Source: Nesterenkonia sp. E16_10
GTDB lineage: Bacteria; Actinomycetota; Actinomycetes; Actinomycetales; Micrococcaceae
NCBI RefSeq assembly: GCF_017347085.1
Contig: NZ_JADPSA010000022.1
Coordinates: 186,001 to 250,000, forward strand
DNA length: 64,000 bases
Direction: 5' to 3'
Both the position numbers and the translations under genes were made by a program. The first letter of the stretch is position 1; every line of letters starts with the position of its first letter. The notes under the pieces are model-generated. The model searched no databases, had not been told where the DNA came from, and saw nothing but the letters and a program-made list of their open reading frames with translations. This document shows, in pieces, positions 63,308-64,000 of the stretch.

Positions 63308-64000
63308 TCACGCCACCGGCTCGATGACCTCCAGGCCGCCGAGGTAGCGGCGCAGCGCCTCGGGAACCCGGACCGTGCCGTCGGCCTGCTGGTGGTTCTC
63401 CAGGATGGCCACCAGCCAGCGCGTCGTCGCCAGGGTTCCATTCAGCGTGGCCAGCGGCCTGGTGGGCCCCTTGGATCCGTCTTCCTTGAGCGTGCGTTCG
63501 CGGATGTTGAGCCGTCGGGCCTGGAAGGTGGTGCAGTCGGAGGTCGACGTCAGCTCGCGGTAGGTCTGCTGTGAGGGCACCCATGCCTCGCAGTCGAATT
63601 TGCGCGCGGCCGAGAGGCCGAGGTCTCCGGCGGCGATGTCGACCACCCGGTAGGGCAGCTCCATCTTCTGCAGCATCTGCTCTTCCCAGGCGAGGAGCTT
63701 GGCGTGCTCCGCGGCGGACTCCTCGGCGGTGCAGAAGATGAACATCTCCAGCTTGTTGAACTGATGCACGCGCAGGATTCCGCGGGTGTCGCGTCCGTGG
63801 GAGCCGGCTTCGCGGCGGTAACAGGTGGACCAGCCGGCGATCCGTTCCGACCCCTTGTCGAGGTCGAGGATCTCATCGGAGTGATATCCGGCGATGGCCA
63901 CCTCGGAGGTGCCCACCAGATAGAGGTCATCGCGCTCGAGCCGGTAGATCTCGTCGTCGTGCTCCACGTCGAACCCGGTGCCGGCCATGGTCTCCGGACG
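63308..64000 (-). CDS. serS: Seryl-tRNA synthetase, 3' part (gene continues past window end)
   Basis: About 231 C-terminal codons are present; the N-terminal coiled coil and the start lie beyond position 64000. Visible class II features are [15 protein letters not shown], motif 2 around [20 protein letters not shown] and FNKLEMFIF, and motif 3 [18 protein letters not shown]. The reading frame stays open to the last base of the window. Confidence 0.95.
   Translation of the reverse strand, partial: RPETMAGTGFDVEHDDEIYRLERDDLYLVGTSEVAIAGYHSDEILDLDKGSERIAGWSTCYRREAGSHGRDTRGILRVHQFNKLEMFIFCTAEESAAEHAKLLAWEEQMLQKMELPYRVVDIAAGDLGLSAARKFDCEAWVPSQQTYRELTSTSDCTTFQARRLNIRERTLKEDGSKGPTRPLATLNGTLATTRWLVAILENHQQADGTVRVPEALRRYLGGLEVIEPVA

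Overview
The window is a contiguous piece of a high-GC Gram-positive (actinobacterial) chromosome. It carries Lsr2, ClpC, a mycothiol-type arsenate reductase, an actinobacterial short ArgA, DUF3180, DUF3817 and DUF2342 proteins, and the actinobacterial block tilS-hpt-ftsH-folE-folP-folBK. Many genes have no Shine-Dalgarno sequence and a TANNNT -10 box 6-8 nt before the start codon, which points to frequent leaderless transcription. Gene content and order fit Micrococcales, probably a Micrococcaceae relative such as Nesterenkonia or Arthrobacter; this genus-level guess is inference. I see no rRNA, tRNA, IS, prophage or CRISPR.

Layout: 0-2.6 kb holds a FUSC-type membrane protein, argA and an anchored hypothetical protein. 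2.6-5.3 kb is a divergent arsenic locus (arsR plus a mycothiol-type arsC leftward; acr3 plus a thioredoxin-type arsC rightward). 5.4-12.9 kb has DNA repair and stress genes (mutY, radA, clpC, lsr2). 12.9-28.9 kb is a leftward housekeeping block: lysS, M13 peptidase, panC, a DUF2520 protein, two PH-domain membrane proteins, DUF3180, folBK, folP, folE, ftsH, hpt, tilS and a DUF2342 metalloprotease. 29-36.9 kb holds an SDR, ppa, an AlkZ-like glycosylase, an acetyltransferase, cstA, a HAD phosphatase and an aldose-1-epimerase-like protein with a large acidic insertion.

36.9-54.8 kb is a pentose / plant-oligosaccharide island: ROK repressor xylR divergent from xylA-xylB, a LacI regulator, a LplABC-type ABC importer plus a DUF624 protein, a GH3 glycosidase, and a second MalFG-type importer with two paralogous binding proteins. 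Neither importer has its own ATPase, so a shared MsiK-type ATPase elsewhere is expected. Working model: oligosaccharide uptake, GH3 hydrolysis, then xylose isomerase and xylulokinase into the pentose phosphate pathway.

54.9-62.5 kb is the most interesting part: GntP-type sugar-acid permease, NAD-dependent 3-hydroxy-acid dehydrogenase, metal-dependent TIM-barrel enzyme, triosephosphate-isomerase-like protein (LerI type), DhaK-DhaL kinase (LerK type), SorC/DeoR-like regulator and RpiB-like isomerase (DerI type). The set suggests oxidation and decarboxylation of a five-carbon sugar acid to erythrulose, then phosphorylation and two isomerizations to D-erythrose 4-phosphate. The window ends with dps and the 3' part of serS.

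Non-coding highlights are a 73-bp palindromic element present twice at equal length, several long perfect hairpins between genes, tandem duplications just behind stop codons, overlapping divergent xylR/xylA promoters and candidate CRP-like and LacI-type sites.
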